Part shown: piece by piece, positions 1 through 6,694 of the stretch
Position numbering within the stretch: the stretch's first letter is position 1
Layout of the letters: every line of letters starts with the position of its first letter
DNA from: Candidatus Segatella albertsiae
Lineage (GTDB): Bacteria > Bacteroidota > Bacteroidia > Bacteroidales > Bacteroidaceae
Assembly (NCBI GenBank): GCA_002451555.1
Contig: DKCU01000151.1
Coordinates: forward strand, 1-21,859
Direction: 5' to 3'
DNA: 21,859 nucleotides
Made by a program: the position numbers and the translations under genes
The notes under the pieces: model-generated
Told to the model about the DNA's origin: nothing
Seen by the model: only the letters and a program-made list of their open reading frames with translations
Databases searched by the model: none

Positions 1-220
1 ACCTATTGAAAGTGTCATGACTTGGAATGCGCTCCAAACCAACTAAACGGGATTTGAAGAACTCCTTCTTTGTCCTTCCAAACTCTGCAATGTCATCCCA
101 TGTTTGACATCCAGCTAGTACAGCTGCTATGGTAATATATATGATGTGTTCCATTTTATGGACAGTTCGTCCAGTGACTCTTGGGTCTGGAATTTGTTTA
201 GATAACTTAATAATGTTCAT
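1..220 (-). CDS. ISAs1-type transposase, N-terminal part (cut by window edge)
   Basis: The first 73 codons of a transposase read leftward off the window. The start ATG is at 220-218. The protein opens MNIIKLSKQIPDPRV, then has an AAVLAGCQTWDDIAEFG stretch and ends at ERIPSHDTFNR. This DPRV / VLAGC..W.(D/E)I..FG / PSHDTF order is the N-terminal region associated with DDE transposases of the ISAs1 (H-repeat) family. The DDE catalytic residues lie outside the window, so activity cannot be judged. A full Bacteroidota-type promoter lies directly upstream (253-285), and the visible 5' part has no stop or frameshift, so the element may be recent. The family call is from recognised motifs only. Confidence 0.85.
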   Translation of the reverse strand, partial: MNIIKLSKQIPDPRVTGRTVHKMEHIIYITIAAVLAGCQTWDDIAEFGRTKKEFFKSRLVGLERIPSHDTFNR

Positions 221-252
221 TTTGTACCTTTTAAGTGTTTAAATATTTCTTA

Positions 253-285
253 CAAAGGTACTAAAATATTTTTAAATAAGACAAA
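253..285 (-). promoter_or_regulatory. Promoter of the transposase gene
   Basis: Read on the minus strand this is TTTG (285-282), 21 bases, then TACCTTTG (260-253), matching the Bacteroidota primary sigma consensus TTTG-N19-21-TAnnTTTG. The transposase ATG lies about 33 bases downstream. Confidence 0.75.
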
Positions 286-350
286 TATAAATAGTTAATA
301 TTCAATAAGATATAATATTTTAAGTCAATATATTAATAGGTAAAGAATTT

Positions 351-365
351 GATGCGTCTGCCCTG
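351..365. repeat. Probable terminal inverted repeat of the ISAs1-type element
   Basis: On the minus strand this reads CAGGGCAGACGCATC, 130 bases upstream of the transposase start, where the element's left end would be expected. Only one end is in the window, so the matching repeat and the target duplication cannot be checked. The boundary is inferred from position and the CAGGG-like end. Confidence 0.45.
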
Positions 366-389
366 AAGAATTAGGTTTATTTAAATATT

Positions 390-421
390 GGCGGTCGCCA
401 ACAGATTGGCTGGCGACCGTC
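390..421. repeat. Hairpin with 11-bp arms
   Basis: Arms GGCGGTCGCCA (390-400) and TGGCGACCGTC (411-421) pair throughout with one G-T wobble, around a 10-base loop. There is no T-run on either side, so it is not a standard terminator. The arm sequence recurs in part just downstream at 433-447 and 456-469. Confidence 0.6.
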
Positions 422-584
422 AACTAATCTTTCGACAACCGCCAAACAAGTGGATGACGATTGCCAAACATTCAAAGGAAAAGTGATATTACAGCATCAC
501 ATAAGGGTTCTTACATCAACATAATCAATACTTTGCAGTATCACATGAGGCATCATACCATGAAGTGCGTACGTTATGTTGACT

Positions 585-1642
585 TTATTTCATATGTTGA
601 AGTCTGAATATCTCTTTTTGCTTTTCTATCTCTTCTTTGAGTTGCTCCTCCGTAGGAAGATAGGTGAGATACTTAGATGCAAAAAGTTGCTTACTATCAT
701 GTAATACAGAATAGCGAGCAATATCTTGGCTAGTTTCAGAACAGAGAAGAATCCCGATGGTAGGATTGTCTCCCTCCGTACGTTTCAAATCATCGTACAT
801 TCTTACATACATATCCATTTGCCCAACATCTTGATGAGTTATCTTGGTCGTTTTTAGGTCAATCAAGACAAAGCATTTCATTAAATAATTGTAGAACACT
901 AAATCTATGTAATAATCTTGTGTATCCGTAATAATATGCTGTTGTCTCTCTACAAAGGCATACCCCTTCCCCATCTCCATTAAAAATTTCTGTAGGTGGG
1001 TGATGATGGAACTTTCAAGTTCACTTTCTGAATATGTCATCTCTCGTGGCAACCCAAGGAATTCTGTAACCATAGGAGATTTGATGAACAAGGCAGGAGT
1101 ATCTGCGTATCCTTTAGTCAAGGCTTTCATCTCATTTTCAACAATGTCTTTATGCTCATCGTTAGTTTGCAACAAACGATAGTAATATTGAGAAGCAACA
1201 TTGCGGTCAAGTGTCCTAGTGCTCCACATTTGTTAGGATGCTTCTTGCAGATACCATAGTCTAGCTTTTGGGTCATTGACTCGCAAAATGCTTCGTATAT
1301 GAGTCCATTTTAAATTGTGAACGCATGCGTTCACAATTTGCCAATCAGGGAAGCAAAGGTAAAATTGCTTAAAGTACCATAAGTTTCTTATACCGTATTC
1401 CTTTCCCATGTCAGCTGTTAGCTGTTGAGATAGTGCTTTCAACAATTGCGTTCCATATTCTGCACGCACTTTGCCATGTTGCTCCTCCTCAACAATACGT
1501 CTGCCTATTTCCCAGTTGGCATGAATCAAGTTCTGGTTGATAGAAGCGTATGCCTTGTTCTGGCATTCAGGATAATATTCCTAATGTCACTGACAATATT
1601 ATTCAATTGTACATTGGGTACTATGTTGTTGTTTTCTTGCAT
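585..1642 (-). pseudogene. DUF1016 / YhcG-like PD-(D/E)xK nuclease, broken by frameshift and stop
   Basis: A gene of about 352 codons starting at ATG 1642. The N-terminal domain (DIRNIILNAR, then AYASINQNLIHANWEIGRRI) and the C-terminal nuclease domain (DYYIDLVFYN..., FVLIDLKTTKI, QDVGQMDMYV, NPTIGILLC) match the DUF1016 family order; the IDLVFYN and DLK residues are the nuclease core. Two lesions break it. One base is missing near 1559-1561, so the frame shifts between NIILNAR and AYASINQ. An in-frame TAA at 1235-1233 separates LWYLQEAS from QMWSTRTLDRN, which are contiguous in intact relatives. Two reading frames remain, 1529-1233 and 1229-585. It follows a truncated VapC. DUF1016 proteins are often linked to defence or mobile loci; that role is inferred here. 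Confidence 0.85.
1312..1339. repeat. Perfect 28-bp palindrome inside the DUF1016 remnant
   Basis: The left arm AAATTGTGAACGCA (1312-1325) is followed without a spacer by its exact reverse complement TGCGTTCACAATTT (1326-1339). It encodes the segment around IVNACVHN between the conserved FPDWQ and LKWTH blocks, keeps frame and appears not to change family length. It is longer than expected by chance in a coding region. Confidence 0.9.
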
Positions 1643-1669
1643 AAGATTCTTATTTAGAATATTGTTTAC

Positions 1670-1714
1670 CTATATGGCTATGCAAATATTGGTGTCTAAA
1701 AGATAACGTTTCAT
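1670..1714 (-). pseudogene. VapC-like PIN-domain toxin, stopped after 14 codons
   Basis: The ATG at 1714 overlaps the antitoxin stop in an ATGA arrangement, the usual translational coupling of vapBC pairs. The product MKRYLLDTNICIAI is the canonical PIN start, with the first catalytic Asp in LLDTN. A TAG at 1672-1670 ends it, and no further PIN sequence follows: the next bases lead into the DUF1016 gene in the same frame. The toxin has therefore lost nearly all of its domain, including the remaining metal-binding acidic residues. Replacement by the DUF1016 segment or deletion is the likely cause. Confidence 0.8.
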
Positions 1715-1968
1715 AAGCAAAACTGATTTATTTCTTTATCCTCGTCTTGCATAACTTCCCTTATTTCCAAGACACTTGGGAATTCAGTATCTTTCAATAC
1801 TCCATAAAAATCAGAGAGTTTCATACTCTTAAATTTCTTATCTTCAGCCTTCATAGCAATGGAAGAACTTAGCTTGCTGATTAAAGCAAGCTTTATATTG
1901 TCACTTAGTCCCTTCAGTAAGTTCCAATAATTGTCAACAATATAATTCTGATTCAAAACAGCTTCCAT
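1711..1968 (-). CDS. VapB-like antitoxin, orphaned
   Basis: This 85-residue protein opens MEAVLNQNYIVDNYWNLLKGLSDNIK and carries the LISKLSSSI helix and a C-terminal block LSDFYGVLKD..., resembling the toxin-binding tail (usually FxGAWKD) of small Bacteroidota VapB antitoxins. The 4-base overlap with the PIN-toxin start supports the identification. It has its own complete promoter (1999-2030), flanked by a GTCGAA/TTCGAC inverted repeat that could be its own operator. The gene is intact although its toxin is not, so it may persist as an orphan antitoxin protecting against related VapC toxins, or simply not yet have decayed. No classic ribbon-helix-helix or AbrB motif was recognised at the N-terminus. 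Confidence 0.7.
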   Translation of the reverse strand: MEAVLNQNYIVDNYWNLLKGLSDNIKLALISKLSSSIAMKAEDKKFKSMKLSDFYGVLKDTEFPSVLEIREVMQDEDKEINQFCL

Positions 1969-1998
1969 TAAAAATTCTTTCTTTTGTTATTGTAGTTG

Positions 1999-2039
1999 CA
2001 AAGATACGTCGAATATTTCTAATCGCCAAACTTTTCGAC
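1999..2039 (-). promoter_or_regulatory. Antitoxin promoter with inverted-repeat operator candidate
   Basis: On the minus strand TTTG (2030-2027), 20 bases, then TATCTTTG (2006-1999) match the Bacteroidota consensus. GTCGAA (2008-2013) and TTCGAC (2034-2039) form 6-bp inverted arms that enclose the spacer and the -33 box, a suitable place for autorepression by the antitoxin. The promoter is clear; the operator is inferred. Confidence 0.7.
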
Positions 2040-2070
2040 ATAAATCTCACTCAAACCTTTCATCTATCAA

Positions 2071-2114
2071 AAAAATCCCTGCCATAGGAACCTCTTCCTA
2101 CAGCAGGGATTTTT
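2071..2114 (-). terminator. Terminator of the purF-like/carA/carB operon, possibly bidirectional
   Basis: Arms AAAAATCCCTGC (2071-2082) and GCAGGGATTTTT (2103-2114) continue inward through wobble pairs and TAGGAA/TTCCTA to a 4-base loop, giving a stem of about 20 bp. On the minus strand it is followed by a T-run (2075-2069). On the plus strand it also ends in T's, so it can insulate both sides. Confidence 0.85.
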
Positions 2115-2127
2115 ATTATCATATTAT

Positions 2128-2201
2128 ATAAGGTGTAAAACCTTATTATTTTTCTATTACGTGTAGTGTCTAACCCAATAACTAGGCATTAAACACTACA
2201 C
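2128..2201. repeat. Two extra inverted repeats between carB and its terminator
   Basis: ATAAGG (2128-2133) pairs with CCTTAT (2141-2146). GTGTAGTGT (2161-2169) pairs with ACACTACAC (2193-2201) around a 23-base loop. With the terminator this gives three consecutive hairpins in the carB 3' untranslated region. A role in mRNA stability is possible but only inferred. Confidence 0.5.
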
Positions 2202-2223
2202 ACTAAACATGAATCATTACCTC

Positions 2224-5200
2224 TTAGTACTCGCCCCAAGCCTTGATGTCAATATCCTCCAACTTGGTGGTGCAGAATGCGAAGATGAACGCACTTGCCA
2301 AACGGCTGTTGGTAATCAATGGCACGTTGAGGTCGATGGCGGCACGACGAATCTTGTAACCATTGCTCAACTCTGAGCTGGTCAAGTTCTTAGGGATGTT
2401 CACAACCATGTCAATCTCGTGGTTGTGGAGCATCTCCAATGCCTTAGGCGCACCACCCTCTGCTTCCTCAGAAGGCCAGAGCACACGGGTGTTCTCGATG
2501 CCGTTCTCGGTCAAGAACTTGCTGGTACCACCTGTAGCGTAGAGCTTGTAACCATGCTGTACGAGCATGTGGGCTGCGTCGAGCATATCCACCTTCTGCT
2601 TGGCTGAACCAGTAGAAAGGAGAATGTTCTTGGCTGGAATACGCTGACCTACAGAGAGCATACTCTTCAAGAGTGCCTGTGATGTATCGTCGCCCAAGCA
2701 ACCTACCTCACCGGTAGAGCTCATATCCACACCCAATACTGGGTCGGCCTTCTGCAAACGGTTGAAGCTGAACTGACTTGCCTTGATTCCTACGTAGTCG
2801 AGGTCGAAGAGGTTCTTCGATGGCTTCTCCACTGGCAAACCGAGCATTACTCGTGTGGCAAGTTCGATGAGGTTAATCTTCAATACCTTGCTTACGAATG
2901 GGAACGAACGGCTGGCACGGAGGTTACACTCGATAACGAGAATATCATTGTCACGAGCCATAAACTGGATGTTGAATGGTCCGTTGATGTGCAACTCCTT
3001 GGCAATCTGACGACCTACTCGCTTCACACGACGTACGGTCTCCACGTACAACTTCTGTGGAGGGAACTGGATGGTAGCATCACCTGAGTGAACTCCGGCA
3101 AACTCGATGTGCTCGGAAATAGCATAAGCGATAACCTCACCGTTCTTAGCCACAGCATCCATCTCGATTTCCTTGGCGTGCTCGATAAACTTACTTACCA
3201 CCACTGGGTGATCCTCGCTCACGTTGGCAGCCAACTGGAGGAATCGCTTCAACTCATCCTCGTTAGAACATACGTTCATCGCAGCACCTGAGAGCACGTA
3301 ACTTGGACGAACCAACACTGGGAATCCTACACGCTCGATAAACTTGTCGATGTCCTCCATAGAGGTCAAGGCGCTCCACTCTGGTTGGTTGATGCCGTTG
3401 TTGGTCAACATCTGAGAGAACTTAGCACGGTCCTCAGCGTTGTCGATGTCCTTCGCCTTGGTACCGAGGATTGGCACGTTCTGAGCGTCGAGGCGCATAG
3501 CCAAATTGTTAGGAATCTGACCACCAGTAGAAACGATAACTCCGTGAGGCTGCTCCAAGTCGATGATATCCATCACACGCTCGAAGGTCAACTCGTCGAA
3601 GTAGAGACGGTCGCACATATCGTAGTCGGTAGATACAGTCTCAGGGTTGTAGTTGATCATCACTGAGCGCCAGCCTTCCTTGCGGATGGTGTTCAATGCC
3701 TGGACACCACACCAGTCGAACTCAACGGATGAACCGATGCGGTAAGCACCCGAACCGAGTACGATGATAGAACGATGGTCGTTCTCAAAAGTGATGTCGC
3801 TCTTCACGCCAGCGTAAGTTACATAGAGGTAGTTGGTCTGAGCTGGATACTCAGCAGCCAAGGTATCAATCTGCTTGACCACTGGGAGGATGCCATAGTT
3901 CTTGCGCAAGCTACGAACTACGAGACCAGCCTTAGCCATGTTGCCCAACTCCTGCTCCAAACCTACGGCACGAGCAATCTGGAAATCGGTGAAACCATAA
4001 ACCTTGGCGGTGCGGAGCAACTCCTTATCCAATGTATTGATGTTGCACTTCTTCATCGCCTCGTCGATGTCGATGATGTGCTTTAATTTCTCCAAGAACC
4101 ACTTGTCAATCTTGGTCAAGTCGTGAATCTGATCAACGGTGTAGCCCTTGTGCATCGCCTTCGAAATCACGAAGACACGCTTGTCGGTAGGCTCCTTCAA
4201 GGCTGCGTCGATGTCATCGATTTCCAACTCCTTGTTCTCCACGAAGCCATGCATTCCCTGACCAATCATTCGGAGACCCTTCTGGATAGCCTCCTCGAAG
4301 TTACGACCGATGGCCATCACCTCGCCGACAGACTTCATAGAAGAACCCAACTCCTTATCTACGCCACGGAACTTAGACAAGTCCCAACGTGGAATCTTAC
4401 AAACTACGTAGTCGAGGGCTGGCTCGAAGAAAGCAGAAGTTGTCTTGGTAACGGAGTTCTTCAACTCGAACAAGCCGTAACCCATACCGAGCTTAGCGGC
4501 AACGAAAGCCAAAGGATAACCTGTGGCCTTAGAAGCCAAGGCAGAAGAACGGCTCAAACGAGCGTTTACCTCGATGACACGATAGTCCTCAGACTTAGGG
4601 TCGAAAGCATACTGCACGTTACACTCACCCACGATACCGATGTGACGGATAATCTTGATGGCGAGGGCACGGAGCTTATGATACTCTGAGTTGCTCAAAG
4701 TCTGGGATGGAGCAATGACGATACTCTCACCTGTATGGATGCCCAGCGGGTCGAAGTTTTCCATGTTACATACGGTGATACAGTTGTCGTAGCGGTCACG
4801 AACCACCTCGTACTCAATCTCCTTCCAACCCTTCAAACTCTTCTCTACCAATACCTGTGGAGAGAATGAGAAGGCTTTCTCAGCGAGCTTGTTGAGTTCC
4901 TCCTCGTTGTCTGCGAAACCAGAACCGAGACCACCGAGTGCATAAGCTGCACGAATGATGACAGGGTAACCGAGGTCGGAAGCTGCCTTGCGAGCCTCTT
5001 CGATGTTCTCGCAAGCCTCGCTCTTGATGGTCTTCACATTGATTTCGTCGAGCTTCTCCACGAAGAGCTCACGGTCCTCAGTATCCATGATGGCCTGTAC
5101 TGGAGTACCCAATACCTTCACATTATATTTCTCCAAAATGCCCTGGCGGTACAACTCGACACCACAGTTGAGGGCTGTCTGACCACCGAAGCTCAAGAGG

Positions 5201-5454
5201 ATGCCGTCTGGCTTCTCCTTTTGGATGACACGCTCTACGAAGTAAGGCTGCACTGGCAAGAAGTAAATCTGGTCGGCAACACCTTCGGATGTCTGTACGG
5301 TAGCGATATTAGGGTTGATGAGCACGGTCTCGACACCTTCCTCACGCAAAGCCTTCAATGCCTGCGAACCTGAGTAGTCGAACTCACCTGCCTCACCGAT
5401 TTTCAAGGCTCCAGAACCCAAGAGGAGCACTTTCTTTATATTTTCGTCTTTCAT
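2224..5454 (-). CDS. carB: Carbamoyl-phosphate synthase large subunit
   Basis: A full-length protein of 1076 residues (family about 1050-1080). It makes carbamoyl phosphate from bicarbonate, ammonia delivered by CarA and two ATP, for pyrimidines and arginine. The first synthetase half starts VLLLGSGALKIGEAGEFDYSG; the second starts IIVLGSGAYRIGSSVEFDWCG near residue 565, each with an ATP-grasp domain (EVNARLSRSSALASKATGYPLA and IECNLRASRSFPFVSK). A C-terminal MGS-like regulatory domain (from about 945, STGSAKQK and YATGGTSKFL) is present. The wording of many motifs (GSSVEFDWC, NYNPETVSTDYDMCDRLYF, SGDATIQFPPQ) resembles the animal CAD/CPS enzymes rather than the E. coli enzyme. It is the last gene of the operon, 62 bases after carA, and is followed by a strong terminator. 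Confidence 0.97.
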   Translation of the reverse strand: MKDENIKKVLLLGSGALKIGEAGEFDYSGSQALKALREEGVETVLINPNIATVQTSEGVADQIYFLPVQPYFVERVIQKEKPDGILLSFGGQTALNCGVELYRQGILEKYNVKVLGTPVQAIMDTEDRELFVEKLDEINVKTIKSEACENIEEARKAASDLGYPVIIRAAYALGGLGSGFADNEEELNKLAEKAFSFSPQVLVEKSLKGWKEIEYEVVRDRYDNCITVCNMENFDPLGIHTGESIVIAPSQTLSNSEYHKLRALAIKIIRHIGIVGECNVQYAFDPKSEDYRVIEVNARLSRSSALASKATGYPLAFVAAKLGMGYGLFELKNSVTKTTSAFFEPALDYVVCKIPRWDLSKFRGVDKELGSSMKSVGEVMAIGRNFEEAIQKGLRMIGQGMHGFVENKELEIDDIDAALKEPTDKRVFVISKAMHKGYTVDQIHDLTKIDKWFLEKLKHIIDIDEAMKKCNINTLDKELLRTAKVYGFTDFQIARAVGLEQELGNMAKAGLVVRSLRKNYGILPVVKQIDTLAAEYPAQTNYLYVTYAGVKSDITFENDHRSIIVLGSGAYRIGSSVEFDWCGVQALNTIRKEGWRSVMINYNPETVSTDYDMCDRLYFDELTFERVMDIIDLEQPHGVIVSTGGQIPNNLAMRLDAQNVPILGTKAKDIDNAEDRAKFSQMLTNNGINQPEWSALTSMEDIDKFIERVGFPVLVRPSYVLSGAAMNVCSNEDELKRFLQLAANVSEDHPVVVSKFIEHAKEIEMDAVAKNGEVIAYAISEHIEFAGVHSGDATIQFPPQKLYVETVRRVKRVGRQIAKELHINGPFNIQFMARDNDILVIECNLRASRSFPFVSKVLKINLIELATRVMLGLPVEKPSKNLFDLDYVGIKASQFSFNRLQKADPVLGVDMSSTGEVGCLGDDTSQALLKSMLSVGQRIPAKNILLSTGSAKQKVDMLDAAHMLVQHGYKLYATGGTSKFLTENGIENTRVLWPSEEAEGGAPKALEMLHNHEIDMVVNIPKNLTSSELSNGYKIRRAAIDLNVPLITNSRLASAFIFAFCTTKLEDIDIKAWGEY

Positions 5455-5483
5455 TATATTTCCTAATTTATAATAAATTCATT

Positions 5484-5522
5484 TGAATTCTTCACTCTTC
5501 GCTCTTCACTCTTCACTTACTT
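5484..5522 (-). repeat. Heptamer repeat tract at the end of carA
   Basis: On the minus strand, directly after the carA stop TAA, four 7-base units follow (GTGAAGA, GTGAAGA, GCGAAGA, GTGAAGA), ending ATTCA. A shorter copy of the same tract occurs after the purF-like gene (6662-6694). The function is unknown. Confidence 0.75.
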
Positions 5523-6593
5523 GAGTGATTCCACGAATTTATCAAACATGAACTCTGTATCCACTGGACCAGAGCATGCCTCTGGGTGGAACTGGCTGGA
5601 GAACCAAGGGTTGGTCTTGTGACGAATACCCTCGTTGGAGCCATCATTCATGTTGACGAAAAGTTCTTCCCAATCCTTGCCAAGTGTCTGGGCATCAACG
5701 GCATAACCGTGGTTCTGAGAAGTGATGTAACAGTTGTTGGTTCCTACCATGCGAACAGGTTGGTTGTGTGAACGGTGACCATATTTCAATTTGTAAATGG
5801 TAGCACCTGCAGCCTTAGAAAGCAACTGGTTACCCATACAGATACCGCAGATAGGCTTGCGGCTCTGGCTGATTTGCTTGCGGATGATGTTTACGGCATC
5901 CTCGCACATGTCTGGGTCGCCAGGACCATTAGCCAAGAACAAGCCATCGAAGTCCATGTCGGTGTAATCGTAGTTCCAAGGCACACGGATCACCTCTACA
6001 CCTCTATTGATAAGGCAACGGATGATGTTAGCCTTCACACCACAGTCAACGAGCACTACCTTCTTACCGGCACCCTCGTTGTAACGGATAATCTCCTTGC
6101 AGCTCACCTGGTCAACGAAGTTCACGCCCTCGTAGTTAGCCTCAGGGATGTTGTCTGGCTCATCGTCGAAGATAATCTTACCCATCATCACACCATGCTC
6201 ACGAAGCACCTTAGTCAACTCACGGGTATCGATACCTGTGATTCCTGGCACTTTCTCACGCTTCAACCAGTCGGCAAGGCTCTCCACAGCATTCCAGTGG
6301 CTGTACTGCTCGCTGTAATCATTCACGATGATGGCAGAAGCATAGATCTTGTCGCTCTCCATGAAGGTAGGCAGACCATTAGCCTCGAAGGTGAAAGGAG
6401 GCACACCATAGTTGCCCACGAGTGGGAAGGTAAGTGTCATTAACTGACCGGCGTATGAAGGGTCGGTCAAACTCTCTGGATATCCCATCATGGCTGTGTT
6501 GAACACAACCTCGCCCGCTACAGGAGCATCATATCCAAAAGATTTGCCATGGAACTTAGTTCCATCGCTCAATACTAAGGTTACTTTTTTCAT
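5517..6593 (-). CDS. carA: Carbamoyl-phosphate synthase small (glutaminase) subunit
   Basis: Releases ammonia from glutamine and feeds it to CarB. From the chosen start (MKKVTLVLSDG, ATG 6593) it has 358 residues, the usual size. The N-terminal CPSase_sm domain (FHGKSFGYDAPVAGEVVFNTAMMGYPE) is followed by a class I amidotransferase domain with GPGDP, nucleophile Cys about 252 in GICMGNQ, and His 336/Glu 338 in FHPE. The nucleophile motif is GICMGNQ instead of the common GICLGHQ; the catalytic triad itself is complete. The C-terminal region (SHNQP, TSQNHGYAV, NDGSNEGI) resembles animal CAD. An in-frame ATG at 6602 (MSDMKK) is a possible alternative start. The more upstream in-frame start is rejected because it would translate the repeat tract. 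Confidence 0.96.
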   Translation of the reverse strand: MKKVTLVLSDGTKFHGKSFGYDAPVAGEVVFNTAMMGYPESLTDPSYAGQLMTLTFPLVGNYGVPPFTFEANGLPTFMESDKIYASAIIVNDYSEQYSHWNAVESLADWLKREKVPGITGIDTRELTKVLREHGVMMGKIIFDDEPDNIPEANYEGVNFVDQVSCKEIIRYNEGAGKKVVLVDCGVKANIIRCLINRGVEVIRVPWNYDYTDMDFDGLFLANGPGDPDMCEDAVNIIRKQISQSRKPICGICMGNQLLSKAAGATIYKLKYGHRSHNQPVRMVGTNNCYITSQNHGYAVDAQTLGKDWEELFVNMNDGSNEGIRHKTNPWFSSQFHPEACSGPVDTEFMFDKFVESLK

Positions 6594-6633
6594 ATCTGAC
6601 ATAATTTCTTTTATTTTCTTTTTACTTGAAGAA

Positions 6634-6694
6634 CACATGAATTCTTCATCATATAAGCACATGAATTCTTCACTCTTCGTTCTTCACTTACTTG
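6634..6694 (-). repeat. Heptamer tract and 15-bp direct repeat at the end of the purF-like gene
   Basis: Minus strand from the stop codon: GTGAAGA, ACGAAGA, GTGAAGA, then ATTCATGTG. The plus-strand 15-mer CACATGAATTCTTCA occurs twice (6634-6648 and 6658-6672), 24 bases apart. This is the same repeat family as the tract after carA, so the two intergenic gaps of the operon share sequence. Confidence 0.75.

Larger units (their letters stand above)
221..584. other. Gene-free stretch between the IS and the DUF1016 remnant
   Basis: No coding region is supported here. Besides the transposase promoter and IS end it holds a strong hairpin (390-421), two further copies of a CGCCAAAC-like motif (433-447, 456-469), an imperfect 17-bp direct repeat (490-506 and 534-550, 14 of 17 identical) and 9-bp inverted arms TCAACATAA (516-524) and TTATGTTGA (574-582). 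Part of 366-584 may be leftover flank of older mobile DNA. Confidence 0.5.

Noticed and set aside
4123..4689. 188-residue antisense frame inside carB (and similar plus-strand frames at 5775-6443, 7927-8598, 9623-10318, 12079-12777)
   Set aside because: All lie opposite well-identified genes and read as mirror frames caused by codon bias, without recognisable domains.
6594..6662. 23-residue N-terminal extension of CarA
   Set aside because: It translates the intergenic repeat DNA, has no family counterpart, and MKKVTLVLSDG is the family start.
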